The notes under the pieces: model-generated
The model's input: the letters and a program-made list of their open reading frames with translations, nothing else
Database searches by the model: none
Told to the model about the DNA's origin: nothing
Made by a program: the position numbers and the translations under genes
NCBI RefSeq assembly: GCF_000686805.1
Contig: NZ_KK366017.1
Location: 930,001 to 994,000 of the forward strand
Length of the DNA: 64,000 nt
Source: Bacillus sp. UNC41MFS5
GTDB taxonomy: Bacteria; Bacillota; Bacilli; Bacillales_B; DSM-18226
Reading direction: 5' to 3'
Shown here: piece by piece, positions 29,463-39,900 of the stretch
Layout: each line of letters opens with the position of its first letter
How positions within the stretch are numbered: position 1 is the first letter of the stretch

Positions 29463-31280
29463 ATGAGAGATTTGAAGAAATTGGACAAAAATAAACTTTT
29501 TATAATAAACAATCTTCCAATACGATTTAAGTTAATTATTCTATTGATGTTAATCAGTATTCTGCCTTCCATTGGTCTTGGGTTTCTGACAGGATGGACT
29601 GTAAACCACATTATAGAGAGACAAGTGAATCAAAATACACTGCAGCTAATTGGTCAGGTCAATAAAACACTGGATTTCTACGCCGGTAACATGCAAAACA
29701 TGAGTTATTTGATAGCTTTTAACCCGGAAATTAAGCAATTTTTGTACGAGAAAAAAAGTCAGCAAGGCAAACGGCTAAATGATGATTATCAGATACAAAC
29801 ATTTCTGCAAAGGCTTACAACATTGTATCCAGAAGCAGCGGGCATTCTAGTGGTAAACAGCAATGGTCAGTACATGAGTAATGACATGTATACCCGCTCA
29901 AAGAAAAGCCTTACGGAAGAATCGTGGTACCAAGCTGCTGTAGAAAGTGAAGGGATTTTCAAAATCTTAGGGCACCCCTCTAACAGAAACATAACTAGCC
30001 ATGTACATTACAAGGATGACGAGGTTGTGTCAGTTGTACGAGCTATTTTAGACCCTGATACCCAGCAAGTAAAGGGCGTTATATTAATTGATATGAAACT
30101 GAGAGTGATATCGGAAGCAACAAAAGATGTTCGCTTAGGGAAAACCGGTTATTTAATGGTGATTGACGATAAAGGCGAAAATATCTACTCGCCATCCGAG
30201 CCCTTTCTAAACAAGATTCCAATTGATTGGTTCCATTCAAATGAAGGCGGCAATTTCTCTAAACAAGTCAAAGGCAATAAGCTTCAATTCATTTACAGAA
30301 AGTCTCCCTTTACCGGTTGGACAACTGTGGGTGTATTTTCTACAAAAGAATCAGTATTCGAGGTAAGGGAAATTCATTTTTATGTGATTAGTTTCGTATT
30401 CTTCGTGTGTTTGTTTGGCCTTGGGGCCTCCTATTATTTATCCTATTCTATGTCAAGACCCATCAGGCAACTCATGTCGTTTATGCGAAAAGCGGAGTTA
30501 GGAGATTTTTCTGTCCGTTACAAAGGAGAACGAATGGATGAAATAGGGTTACTTGGACGCAGCTTTAATACGATGCTTGTACAAATTAACAAACTTATTA
30601 CACTAAATGAGCAGCAAGAGCGCCAAAAACGTGAAGCTGAACTGCGTAGTCTACAGGCCCATATTAAACCTCATTTCCTTTACAATACATTAGACACAAT
30701 TCATTGGTTGGCCCGGAAAAAAGGTGCAGAAGATGTTGCTGAATTGGTAGAGTCGTTATCAAGGCTTTTCCGTATTGGGTTAAGTAAAGGTAACGATATA
30801 ATTCCTTTAAAAGAAGAAATGGAACATATAAGCAGTTATTTAAAGATCCAAAAAGCTAGATATCAAGAAAAATTACATTACACATTAGATATTGCTTCAA
30901 ATGTCGAAAAGATCAATGTATTAAAACTTGTATTACAGCCCATTGTAGAAAACGCTATATATCATGGAATCAAAGAAAGGCGAGGGCCTGGTCATATTAT
31001 TGTTAAAGCAGAAAAACAAGAAGGAAATATAGTTTTTCATGTTAAAGATGATGGGAAGGGAATTCCAAATGAAAAGTTGGAAGCCCTAAGAAGTAAATTG
31101 GGAACGTTATTCACTCAATCTCAACACTATAAAGGAAGTGACAATTTCGGGTACGGAATGATTAATGTTCAAGCCAGAATTAAACTGACTTTTGGTGATG
31201 CATACGGTATATCAATTGATAGTGAAATAGGTAAGGGTACAACAGTGAAGGTTGTGCTTCCTGCCATTTTAGAAAAATGA
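29463..31280 (+). CDS. LytS/YesM-type sensor histidine kinase
   Basis: This 605-residue membrane kinase has a first helix at about residues 23-45 (FKLIILLMLISILPSIGLGF), an extracytoplasmic Cache-like domain, a second helix (FYVISFVFFVCLFGLGASYY), HAMP and the His_kinase domain with the phosphoacceptor in HIKPHFLYNTLDTIHW. The ATPase domain shows VENAIYHGIKE and DDGKGIPN. It is paralogous to the kinase at 18136 along the full length. It starts 12 bases after the sensor gene without a visible ribosome binding site, so translation is probably coupled to the upstream gene. It presumably phosphorylates the regulator at 31315. Confidence 0.93.
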   Translation: MRDLKKLDKNKLFIINNLPIRFKLIILLMLISILPSIGLGFLTGWTVNHIIERQVNQNTLQLIGQVNKTLDFYAGNMQNMSYLIAFNPEIKQFLYEKKSQQGKRLNDDYQIQTFLQRLTTLYPEAAGILVVNSNGQYMSNDMYTRSKKSLTEESWYQAAVESEGIFKILGHPSNRNITSHVHYKDDEVVSVVRAILDPDTQQVKGVILIDMKLRVISEATKDVRLGKTGYLMVIDDKGENIYSPSEPFLNKIPIDWFHSNEGGNFSKQVKGNKLQFIYRKSPFTGWTTVGVFSTKESVFEVREIHFYVISFVFFVCLFGLGASYYLSYSMSRPIRQLMSFMRKAELGDFSVRYKGERMDEIGLLGRSFNTMLVQINKLITLNEQQERQKREAELRSLQAHIKPHFLYNTLDTIHWLARKKGAEDVAELVESLSRLFRIGLSKGNDIIPLKEEMEHISSYLKIQKARYQEKLHYTLDIASNVEKINVLKLVLQPIVENAIYHGIKERRGPGHIIVKAEKQEGNIVFHVKDDGKGIPNEKLEALRSKLGTLFTQSQHYKGSDNFGYGMINVQARIKLTFGDAYGISIDSEIGKGTTVKVVLPAILEK

Positions 31281-31314
31281 AGCGATGATAGAGTTCGAAA
31301 GGGGAGAAAATTGT

Positions 31315-32547
31315 GTGCAAAATCATTGGAAGGTATTGATTGCTGATGATGAACCGATTATTCGGGAAGGTATTCGTGAATCGGTCAATTGGCAAGAACT
31401 TCATATGAAGGTTGTCGCAGAAGCAGAAGATGGAGAAGAAGCATTCGAACTTGCCATCGAATATTCAGTAGACATATTGCTGGTAGATTTGAATATGCCT
31501 ATTATGGATGGTTTGACCTTAATTAAACATGTTCGAGAAAGGTTGCCTAACTGTAAAATTATCATTATTTCAGGTCATGACGAATTTACTTATGCCCAAG
31601 AAGCATTACGCTTAAATGTTAATGATTATATTCTCAAACCTGCAAATCCCAATCAATTGAAAAACGTCCTTCAGCGTATTAGAAGTCAATTGGAGGAAAG
31701 AGAGCAGCAAAGTGAGTACTTAGCACTAGCGAAAGACCAAATTATTAAAAATATCCCTCTCTTACAGCAAAACTTTTGTCAGGAGTGGATGAAAGGGAAT
31801 TTGACAGAATCTGATATTATTAAACAACTAAAATTCTTACAATTGCCTATACAATGCCCGAAACAGATTGGTCTTATCCAATGTCATGAAATTTATATCA
31901 ATAAACCTTTATTGAATGAAAATAATGAACAATTATTTAATTTTACTGAAAATATCGTAGCTGATGTACTTGAACCTTTCCAAAAAGTTGTTTTTCGTGA
32001 CCCTTCAGGGTTTATAATCGTTTGTATTTGGGGATGTGAACAAGAAGATTTCGTATTATTGTTATCAAAGAAATTAAAAAATTATATGACCACGACACCG
32101 AATATGCACTTTGAGAAAGTTACAGGAGAAACATTTGTGATCTCTGAAATTTATAGACATTGCGAAACAATGATTTATGAAAATTTAAAAATCTCACCGA
32201 TCGTCCGGCGAGCGAGATCCTATCTTAGCGAACATTTTTCAGACACAGATTTAACATTGGAATCATTGGCACAGTATCTGCACGTATCTCCTGTTTATTT
32301 AAGCAGGATAATGAAAAAGGAATTAGGGACTTCTTTTGTTAGTATAATTACAAATATGCGAATCAGCAAGGCACTTTTGCTGCTAAATTCCACAGAACTT
32401 ACTATTCTTGAAATCGCAGAAAAAGTTGGTTATGACACGCAGCATTATTTTAGTACAGCTTTTAAAAAAGTAATGGGTGTCTCTCCCAATCAGTATCGAA
32501 AAGGTGCCGGTTTTACTGTTTCGACAGCTAGTACAGAATTGTTGTAA
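31315..32547 (+). CDS. YesN-type response regulator with AraC DNA-binding domain
   Basis: This regulator of about 410 residues has a receiver domain with DDE and phosphoacceptor Asp58 (LVDLNMP), a middle region and a C-terminal AraC domain. Its helix-turn-helix segments (VSPVYLSRIMKKEL and KVGYDTQHYFSTAFKK) are almost identical to those of the regulator at 19940, so both may recognise the same DNA half-site. The frame is open from ATG 31285, but GTG 31315 has AAAGGGGA nine bases upstream and starts just before the conserved KVLIADDEP, so it is preferred. It is the last gene of the second sensor operon and is followed by a strong terminator. Confidence 0.93.
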   Translation: MQNHWKVLIADDEPIIREGIRESVNWQELHMKVVAEAEDGEEAFELAIEYSVDILLVDLNMPIMDGLTLIKHVRERLPNCKIIIISGHDEFTYAQEALRLNVNDYILKPANPNQLKNVLQRIRSQLEEREQQSEYLALAKDQIIKNIPLLQQNFCQEWMKGNLTESDIIKQLKFLQLPIQCPKQIGLIQCHEIYINKPLLNENNEQLFNFTENIVADVLEPFQKVVFRDPSGFIIVCIWGCEQEDFVLLLSKKLKNYMTTTPNMHFEKVTGETFVISEIYRHCETMIYENLKISPIVRRARSYLSEHFSDTDLTLESLAQYLHVSPVYLSRIMKKELGTSFVSIITNMRISKALLLLNSTELTILEIAEKVGYDTQHYFSTAFKKVMGVSPNQYRKGAGFTVSTASTELL

Positions 32548-32576
32548 TATAGTTTATTTAGTTAAATTCGAATTTT

Positions 32577-32616
32577 AGGACAGTCCAAATGAAATAATTT
32601 GGACTGTCCTTTTTTG
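32577..32616 (+). terminator. Terminator of the second sensor operon
   Basis: A perfect 14-base stem (AGGACAGTCCAAAT / ATTTGGACTGTCCT) with a six-base loop is followed by TTTTTG. Confidence 0.9.
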
Positions 32617-32631
32617 TAATCTGGCAATTAT

Positions 32632-32645
32632 TGAAAGCGCTTAAA
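32632..32645 (+). promoter_or_regulatory. cre-like CcpA site before the ChvE-type operon
   Basis: TGAAAGCGCTTAAA has the palindromic cre core and differs from the consensus at position 13. It lies just upstream of promoter 3. Confidence 0.6.
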
Positions 32646-32659
32646 AGTAAGTTAAATTT

Positions 32660-32713
32660 TTATAAAAATAGTTGTTTTATTGAAAAGACGTAAAAATGAT
32701 AGGGTGATATATT
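32660..32713 (+). promoter_or_regulatory. Island promoter 3: paired half-sites and extended -10
   Basis: TTATAAA (32660) and TTGAAAA (32680) are 20 bp apart. A TG-extended TATATT (32708-32713) begins 28 bp after the second half-site. It drives the ChvE-MmsA-MmsB importer. Confidence 0.65.
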
Positions 32714-32760
32714 CATAACAAGGAAAAGAATAAAATCTAAAAAACAAAGGGGCGATTCAG

Positions 32761-33834
32761 ATGAAAAAATTGTTGTCGGTATTTATGTTAATAACATTGT
32801 TATTTTCGTTGGCAGCATGTGGAAGTAAAAGTACAAGTGGAGATAGCGGATTTGTAGGTATTGCAATGCCTACAAAGTCATCGGAAAGATGGGTAAGTGA
32901 CGGTCAAAATATGAAAAAAGAATTTGAAAAGTTAGGGTATAAAGTGGACTTGCAATATGCAGAAGACGTCGTAGAGAATCAGGTATCTCAAATCGAGAAT
33001 ATGATTACAAAAGGTGTAAACGTTTTAGTAATTGCGTCAATTGACGGTGAAGCATTAACAGATGTTTTAGACAAAGCAAACAAGCAAGAAATTAAAGTCA
33101 TTGCATATGATCGTTTAATTAAAAACAGCAAATATGTCAGCTACTATGCAACATTTGACAACTTTAAAGTAGGTGTTCAACAAGGCTCTTACATTGAAGA
33201 AAAATTAGGTTTAAAAGCAGGAAAGGGCCCATTCAATATCGAGTTATTTGCAGGCTCACCAGATGATAATAATGCTTATTTCTTCTTTGATGGCGCCATG
33301 TCAGTATTAAAGCCGTACATTGAATCGGGGAAATTAGTCGTGAAAAGCGGTCAAAATTCATTTGATCAAGGTGCCACATTAAGATGGGACGGCGCAGTTG
33401 CACAAGCTAGGATGGATAATCTATTAAGTGCTCACTATACTTCTGACAAGGTGGATGCGGTTTTATCTCCATATGATGGAATTAGCATTGGTATCATATC
33501 ATCATTAAAAGGTGTTGGATATGGATCAGCTGCTAAGCCACTTCCTGTTATCACTGGACAAGATGCTGAACTAGCTTCTATTAAATCAATAATAAATGGT
33601 GAACAGACACAAACGGTATTTAAAGACACGAGGGAATTGGCCAAAAAAGCTGTTTCTATGGCTGATGCCGTTTTAAAGGGCAAAAAAGCTGAAGTGAATG
33701 ATACCAAAACGTACGACAATGGAAAAAAAGTCGTTCCGTCCTATCTATTAGAACCTGTTTCTGTTGATAAAACTAACTATGAGTCTGTACTAGTTGACTC
33801 GGGATATTACAAAAAGGAAGAACTGAGTAAATAA
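32761..33834 (+). CDS. chvE: ChvE-type multiple monosaccharide-binding lipoprotein
   Basis: This 357-residue lipoprotein captures sugars for the importer encoded next. It has a lipoprotein signal peptide with lipobox LAAC (Cys20) and a type I periplasmic-binding fold with features of the ChvE family, such as [16 protein letters not shown] and [10 protein letters not shown]. ChvE-GguAB systems take up several aldoses including arabinose, galactose and glucose; the ligand here is probably a released pentose or hexose, an inference from context. The ATG has AAAGGGGCG upstream. A large hairpin separates it from the ATPase gene, typical of binding proteins that are made in excess. Confidence 0.92.
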   Translation: MKKLLSVFMLITLLFSLAACGSKSTSGDSGFVGIAMPTKSSERWVSDGQNMKKEFEKLGYKVDLQYAEDVVENQVSQIENMITKGVNVLVIASIDGEALTDVLDKANKQEIKVIAYDRLIKNSKYVSYYATFDNFKVGVQQGSYIEEKLGLKAGKGPFNIELFAGSPDDNNAYFFFDGAMSVLKPYIESGKLVVKSGQNSFDQGATLRWDGAVAQARMDNLLSAHYTSDKVDAVLSPYDGISIGIISSLKGVGYGSAAKPLPVITGQDAELASIKSIINGEQTQTVFKDTRELAKKAVSMADAVLKGKKAEVNDTKTYDNGKKVVPSYLLEPVSVDKTNYESVLVDSGYYKKEELSK

Positions 33835-33844
33835 TGAGTGATGG

Positions 33845-33886
33845 AAATGAGTTAGTGACTGTTGATTATCTGTCACTAACTCATTT
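33845..33886 (+). terminator. Intra-operon stem-loop after the binding-protein gene
   Basis: A perfect 15-base stem (AAATGAGTTAGTGAC / GTCACTAACTCATTT) lies between the binding-protein and ATPase genes. It has little T-run and may stabilise the upstream message rather than stop transcription. Confidence 0.6.
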
Positions 33887-33913
33887 TATCAAATTGTGAG
33901 GGTGTGGTGAAAT

Positions 33914-35443
33914 ATGTCAAAGATTATATTAGAAATGAAGAATATTACAAAAGAGTTCCCAGGAGTCAAAGCACTTCAAAATGTAAATTTGAAGATAAAG
34001 GAGGGTGAAATTCACGCTTTATGTGGAGAAAATGGGGCTGGGAAATCCACACTAATGAAGGTATTGAGTGGTGTCTACCCACATGGTTCGTACACTGGGG
34101 ACATTCTGTTTAATGGAACCGTTTGTAAATTCAAGGACATCAAACAAAGTGAAGAATTAGGGATTGTTATTATTCACCAAGAACTCGCATTGATTCCATA
34201 CCTATCGATTGCTGAAAATATCTTCCTTGGTAATGAACAGTCGAAAAATGGAATTATCAATTGGAATGAAACCGTGTTAAGAACGAGAGAACTGCTGCAA
34301 AAGGTAGGATTAAACGAATCACCAAATACAAAAACGGCAAACTTGGGCGTTGGAAAACAACAATTAACTGAAATAGCGAAGGCACTTTCTAAAAATGTAA
34401 AATTATTAATATTGGATGAACCTACGGCTGCTTTAAATGAACACGACAGTGAAAATCTATTGAATCTGTTATTAGAATTAAAAAAACAAGGCATGTCAGC
34501 CATTATTATATCGCATAAATTAAATGAAATTTCCAAAGTGGCGGACTCCATCACCATTCTGCGTGACGGTCAAACCGTAGAAACACTAGATATGAAAAAA
34601 GATAAAATTTCAGAGGATAGAATTATCAAGGGAATGGTTGGAAGAGAATTAACGAATCGCTATCCAAAAAGGGAAGCGAAAATAGGAAATACTATTTTTG
34701 AAGTAAAAAACTGGAATGTTTTTCACCCATTGCATACGAATCAAAAATCTATTGATAATGTGAATTTTCATATTCGTAAAGGTGAGATTGTTGGTATAGC
34801 CGGCTTGATGGGGGCTGGAAGAACAGAGTTGGCAATGAGTATCTTTGGGAAATCGTACGGAAAGAAAATAACAGGACAAATATATAAGGATAGTAAAGAA
34901 ATCCATTTGAATAATGTAAGTCAGGCAATCGAAGATGGAATCGCTTATGTTTCTGAAGATCGAAAGGGGAACGGGCTAATTTTAATGGATGACATTAAAC
35001 AAAACATTACATTAGCCAGTCTTAATAAGATAACAAATAAATTTGTTATTAATAAGAATCAAGAAATTATTGAATCTGAACAATTTCGTGAAAAATTAAA
35101 GATCAAAACTCCTAGTATTCATCAGAAAACTGGAAATCTAAGTGGTGGAAATCAACAAAAAGTTGTATTAAGTAAATGGATTTTTTCAGAGCCTGACATT
35201 CTGATTTTAGATGAGCCTACCCGTGGCATTGATGTAGGCGCAAAGTATGAAATATACACGATTATTAATCAGTTGGCTTCAGACGGAAAAGGGATTTTAG
35301 TCATTTCTTCAGAACTACCAGAAATTCTTGGGATTTGTGACCGAGTGTATGTAATGAATGAAGGCAGAATAACTGGAGAAGTTTCCAAAGAAGAAGCAAC
35401 TCAGGAACGTATTATGAAATATATGACTAAAAGTAGAGTTTAG
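33914..35443 (+). CDS. mmsA: Multiple monosaccharide ABC transporter, ATP-binding protein
   Basis: This 509-residue cytoplasmic ATPase energises the sugar importer. It has two fused ABC domains, as usual for ribose/ChvE-type systems. The first has Walker [10 protein letters not shown], and [11 protein letters not shown] as Walker B. The second has the degenerate Walker [10 protein letters not shown], the signature LSGGNQQKV, and [11 protein letters not shown]. The start is ATG with GTGAGGGTGTGG upstream. It lies between the ChvE-type binding protein and the permease, matching the gguA/mmsA order. Confidence 0.95.
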   Translation: MSKIILEMKNITKEFPGVKALQNVNLKIKEGEIHALCGENGAGKSTLMKVLSGVYPHGSYTGDILFNGTVCKFKDIKQSEELGIVIIHQELALIPYLSIAENIFLGNEQSKNGIINWNETVLRTRELLQKVGLNESPNTKTANLGVGKQQLTEIAKALSKNVKLLILDEPTAALNEHDSENLLNLLLELKKQGMSAIIISHKLNEISKVADSITILRDGQTVETLDMKKDKISEDRIIKGMVGRELTNRYPKREAKIGNTIFEVKNWNVFHPLHTNQKSIDNVNFHIRKGEIVGIAGLMGAGRTELAMSIFGKSYGKKITGQIYKDSKEIHLNNVSQAIEDGIAYVSEDRKGNGLILMDDIKQNITLASLNKITNKFVINKNQEIIESEQFREKLKIKTPSIHQKTGNLSGGNQQKVVLSKWIFSEPDILILDEPTRGIDVGAKYEIYTIINQLASDGKGILVISSELPEILGICDRVYVMNEGRITGEVSKEEATQERIMKYMTKSRV

Positions 35444-35456
35444 GGGGTAGGAAAAC

Positions 35457-36680
35457 ATGCAAACGTTAACACAAAAAACATCTGAAAACGGGAATGTTAC
35501 AGATCGTGAACCGAAAGGAAATCTGCTTTCTCAACTGTTCAAAAATAATATGAGACAATACAGCATGATTCTGGCTCTAGTTTCAATCATGATTCTTTTC
35601 CAGGTTCTAACCGATGGCATTTTGTTAAGACCGTTAAATATAACAAATTTAATCTTGCAAAATAGCTATATATTAGTGTTGGCAATAGGAATGATTTTAG
35701 TAATAATTACCGGCCATATTGACCTATCGGTAGGTTCAATAGCTGCATTTATCGGGGCTATATCTGCAATTTTAATGGTAAATCATGAAGTTCCAACATC
35801 AGTTGCAATTATTATTTCGTTATTAATTGGTGCGCTTATTGGTGCCTGGCAAGGATTTTGGGTGGCCTATGTAAAAATTCCTGCCTTTATTGTTACCCTA
35901 GCAGGTATGCTTTTGTTTAGAGGATTAACTATGGTAGTTTTAGAGGGCAAATCGATCGCCCCTTTTCCTGAAGCATTTCAAAAAATCAGCTCTGGTTTCA
36001 TTCCAGATGTGTTTGGCGGAGCCAACCTTCATATTTTAACTCTTGTAATAGGAGCTCTATTATCAGTAATTCTAATTTTCAATGAATTGAAAACTAGAAA
36101 AACTGAAATAAAATACAATTTCGAAGTTTCACCTGCAGGAATTTTTATTTTGAAGATTATTGCATTAGTTGCATTGATCAATGTATTTGTTTATGTTCTT
36201 GCTACTTACGAAGGAATTCCAAATATTTTGGTTATCTTGGCTTTATTAATCTTGGCTTATCAATTTATTACCACAAAAACAATAGCAGGGCGTCACATTT
36301 ATGCGATTGGTGGAAATGAAAAAGCAGCCCAGTTATCTGGGGTAAAAACAAAGCGTGTTACATTCTGGGTCTTTGTAAATATGGGAGTGTTATCTGCACT
36401 ATCTGGACTTCTGTTTGCTGCACGATTAAACGCTGCAACACCTAGAGCAGGAAATCTTTTTGAACTAGATGCCATTGCGGCTTGTTTTATTGGCGGGGCT
36501 TCAGCATATGGTGGAATCGGTACGGTGCCAGGTGCTATTATTGGCGGTCTAGTTATGGGTGTCATGAATAACGGAATGTCCATACTAGGTTTAGGCATAG
36601 ATTGGCAGCAAGGTATCAAAGGGCTTGTATTATTAGCTGCTGTAGCTTTTGATATTTATAATAAAAATAAATCTTCATAA
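35457..36680 (+). CDS. mmsB: Multiple monosaccharide ABC transporter, permease
   Basis: This 407-residue integral membrane protein forms the sugar channel. It is of the RbsC-like permease family in the longer MmsB/GguB version, with about ten or more hydrophobic segments. Conserved features are GHIDLSVGSIAAFIGA, the VTLAGMLLFRGL stretch and the C-terminal AIGGNEKAAQLSGVKTKR motif that contacts the ATPase. AGGGGG precedes the ATG and the gap to mmsA is 13 bases. It ends the ChvE-type operon before a strong terminator. Confidence 0.95.
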   Translation: MQTLTQKTSENGNVTDREPKGNLLSQLFKNNMRQYSMILALVSIMILFQVLTDGILLRPLNITNLILQNSYILVLAIGMILVIITGHIDLSVGSIAAFIGAISAILMVNHEVPTSVAIIISLLIGALIGAWQGFWVAYVKIPAFIVTLAGMLLFRGLTMVVLEGKSIAPFPEAFQKISSGFIPDVFGGANLHILTLVIGALLSVILIFNELKTRKTEIKYNFEVSPAGIFILKIIALVALINVFVYVLATYEGIPNILVILALLILAYQFITTKTIAGRHIYAIGGNEKAAQLSGVKTKRVTFWVFVNMGVLSALSGLLFAARLNAATPRAGNLFELDAIAACFIGGASAYGGIGTVPGAIIGGLVMGVMNNGMSILGLGIDWQQGIKGLVLLAAVAFDIYNKNKSS

Positions 36681-36694
36681 TTAAGTCTCTAATG

Positions 36695-36741
36695 AATAGA
36701 CCTCAAAACCATTAAATATATGGTTTTAGGGTCTATTTTTC
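36695..36741 (+). terminator. Terminator of the ChvE-MmsAB operon
   Basis: An 18-base stem (AATAGACCTCAAAACCAT / ATGGTTTTAGGGTCTATT), with one mismatch, is followed by TTTTC. Confidence 0.85.
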
Positions 36742-36823
36742 ATTATTAACAAATTTAATTAGGGCAATGACTCCTACCAGTCTACTATCCTTGCTCCGTG
36801 TTTTAGTAATACAATCCCATTAT

Positions 36824-36942
36824 GCTTCATCAAAAAATAGCCAATTATTATAAACAATCGATGTTTTTTATAAATACAGCTTTTGTGGTTTTTTTTTAAA
36901 ATTATCTAAAAGAGAAAGGAGTATAGCTTCCTGTAAAAAGAG
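36824..36942 (+). repeat. Duplicated promoter region, copy 2
   Basis: This is the second copy of the region at 28243-28360, with a one-base insertion in the A-run after GCTTCATC and scattered substitutions. It precedes the 1504-residue GH43 gene. Confidence 0.75.
36848..36902 (+). promoter_or_regulatory. Island promoter 4: paired TTATAAA half-sites and -10
   Basis: TTATAAA occurs at 36848 and 36868, 20 bp apart. TAAAAT (36897-36902) begins 29 bp after the second half-site. Confidence 0.65.
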
Positions 36943-36968
36943 TGAAGAAAAAATAGAGGAGGAAAGAA

Positions 36969-39900
36969 ATGAAAGGTAAGCAGTATTTTTCATTATTTTT
37001 AACTGTATTAATGGTATTTTCACTGGTCCCAAAACCGGTAATTCAAGCGGAGGAGATTGGCAGTACAGAAAATCGCTTAATCGCTCACTATGATATGTCG
37101 AGAGCGGATGGTAAGTTGACAGATATTACGAATAATGGATTTGACGCAGAATATCTTGGGTTTCAAGATGGAGATTTCATAGAAGATCAAGGCAATACAA
37201 TTCTGAACTTCACAGGAGATAAGTCTAAATATGTAAAATTACCAAAAAGACTTATTGATGATGAAACATTTACAATTGAAACAAAATTTAGCACAACAAC
37301 AAGTGCTGGCCATTGGCTTTACACCCTTGGGACAAAGGAAGGATCTTGGCCGAATGTTAACAATTATATCTTTTTAAATCCAAAACAAGGAAATGGAACG
37401 ACTCGTTTTGGGATTAAAAATTCTAGCACGGAACTTCTTTTCCAAAATGCAACAATTAAGTCAGGTGAATATAATACATTCACAGCAACATTTAAAGAAG
37501 GAGAAATTATCCTTTATTTAAATGGACAACAAGTTGGAACACTACCACATACGTATAAGGTAATGGATATACTTGCAGCCGGGACAGACCCTACAGCTAA
37601 TTTTATCGGATACATTGGTAAATCCTTGTACACAGCTGATGCAGCATTTACTGGAAAATTAGCTGATTTTAAGGTATATAACTATACATTATCATCAGAA
37701 GAGGTAAAACTGAATGCTGGTTTAACAGATGAGGAAATTGTTGCATTAGCAAAAACCAACTTAACAATTCCAAATGCAGATGACATTCGTGGAAACATTA
37801 CATTACCTACAAGTACGGATAAAGGTGCAACAATTACTTGGGAAACGGACAATGCAGCTGTTGTAAATGTAAATGAAGGAATCAATGAAAATTACGATAA
37901 GACTCCTGCAGGTGTTGTAACAAGACAGGAAACTGATACAAAAGTAACATTGACAGCAACAATCAAGTATAAGGGAATAAGCGATACAAAGCAAATACCA
38001 CTTACAGTTAAGGCTAAACCGGCAAAAAAGAACTTCACATCTTATTTATTTGCTCACTTTACTGGTGAAAGTGCAAATGGAGAGCAGATGTATTTTGCTA
38101 GCAGTAAAGATGGTTTGCACTGGAAAGATTTAAATGAGGGCGATCCAGTATTAACGTCTGTTGTAGGTGAAAAGGGTGTACGTGACCCGTCTATCGTACG
38201 CTCAGCCGAGGGTGACAAATTCTACATTATTGCAACAGATTTAAGAATTGCCAGCGGAAAAGGCTGGGGTGCCGCACAAACGGCTGGAAGCAAATCGCTG
38301 ATCATTTGGGAGTCTACAGATTTAGTAAATTGGTCTAAACCAAGAATGGTAGAGGTAGCTCCACCGAATGCAGGCGATGCATGGGCACCAGAAGCATTTT
38401 ATGACGAAAAGACAGGGGAATACGTAGTATTCTGGGCTTCAACTGTGAAGAATGATCAAGGGGTATTCGAACCACATAACATCTACTATGCAAAGACAAG
38501 AGATTTTTATACTTTCACAGAACCAAAGCTGTTCATTGATCGTCCTGGTAGTCAGCATATTATTGATACAACCATTATTGAAGATGGGAATATGTATTAC
38601 CGTTATTCAGGGGATGGTCAAATTACGATTGAAAAAAGTAATCAAATTCTTGGTGATTGGTCAAAAATTGGCACCATTCAATCTTCAACAGGATTAACAG
38701 GATCCGACGTTGAAGGGCCATTAATTTATAAATTCAATGATAGAAATGAATGGAATTTAATGGTCGATCAGTATGCGACTGGAAAAGGGTATCTTCCATT
38801 AATTACATCTGATTTAGCAAGTGGCCAGTTCACTAAATTAACAGCTGCAGACTATTCTTTGGATTCTAACCGTAAGAGACATGGATCAGTACTCAATCTT
38901 ACACAAGAAGAGTACGATACTGTAATGGCCAAATGGGATAAGGTGGTCAAAGTGCCTGATGAAGAAGAACAAGAACAGCCAATTCTTGAGTATAACTTTG
39001 ATACAGTCACTACAGACAGGACGATCCAGGATAATTCGGGAAATAGCCATACAGGTACATTGAATGGAAATGCATCTTATGTGACAGATACTGAAAAGGA
39101 TTCAAAGGCATTATATCTCGATGGAACAACTAATACATTTGCAGCCTTTCCGACAGGTTTCTTTGATGGAAGAAATACGGTGACTATCTCTATGGATATT
39201 AAACCGGAAACGGTATCAGGAAACTTCTTTACCTTTGCCATAGGAAAGAATGACCAAAAATATATGTTCTTAAGAACACGCGATACGGAAATAAGAAATG
39301 CGATGACGACTACTAGCTGGTCATCGGAACAAGAGGTAAAAACAAATACCACTTCTATTAAGAGCAAGTGGTTCAATATCAAACTTGTCATTACACCAAC
39401 AAGTATGGCCATGTATAAGAATGGGATACTTGTGGCTGAAAATAACAATGTAACAGTATCAATGACAGACTTAGGTGCACAATTATCAGCATTTTTAGGT
39501 AAATCCTTTTACTCAGGAGACCAATACTTCAAAGGTTATTTCGACAACGTAAAAGTATATAATCGTACACTTTCAGAAGAAGAAATTCTAGAAATGTCTA
39601 TTCAATCGACTGGAATTGGCAATTTTGTAGTACCTGGTCAAAAAGGTCAAGCTGAAATAGATTCTAAATCACATAGAATTCTAGTTCCTGTTAAAGAAGG
39701 ACAAGGTTTGGATATAACTAATTTGGCTCCAACTATAACTATTAAACCTGGATCTACTGTAAGTCCAGTGTCAGGTGAAGGACAGGATTTTACTAATCCT
39801 ATTACCTATACGGTGACGGACAAGGATGGAAATAGGCAGGAATGGACTGTAAGTTTAAAAGTATATCCATCAGGTACTTTGCCAGGACTTTATGCAGATC

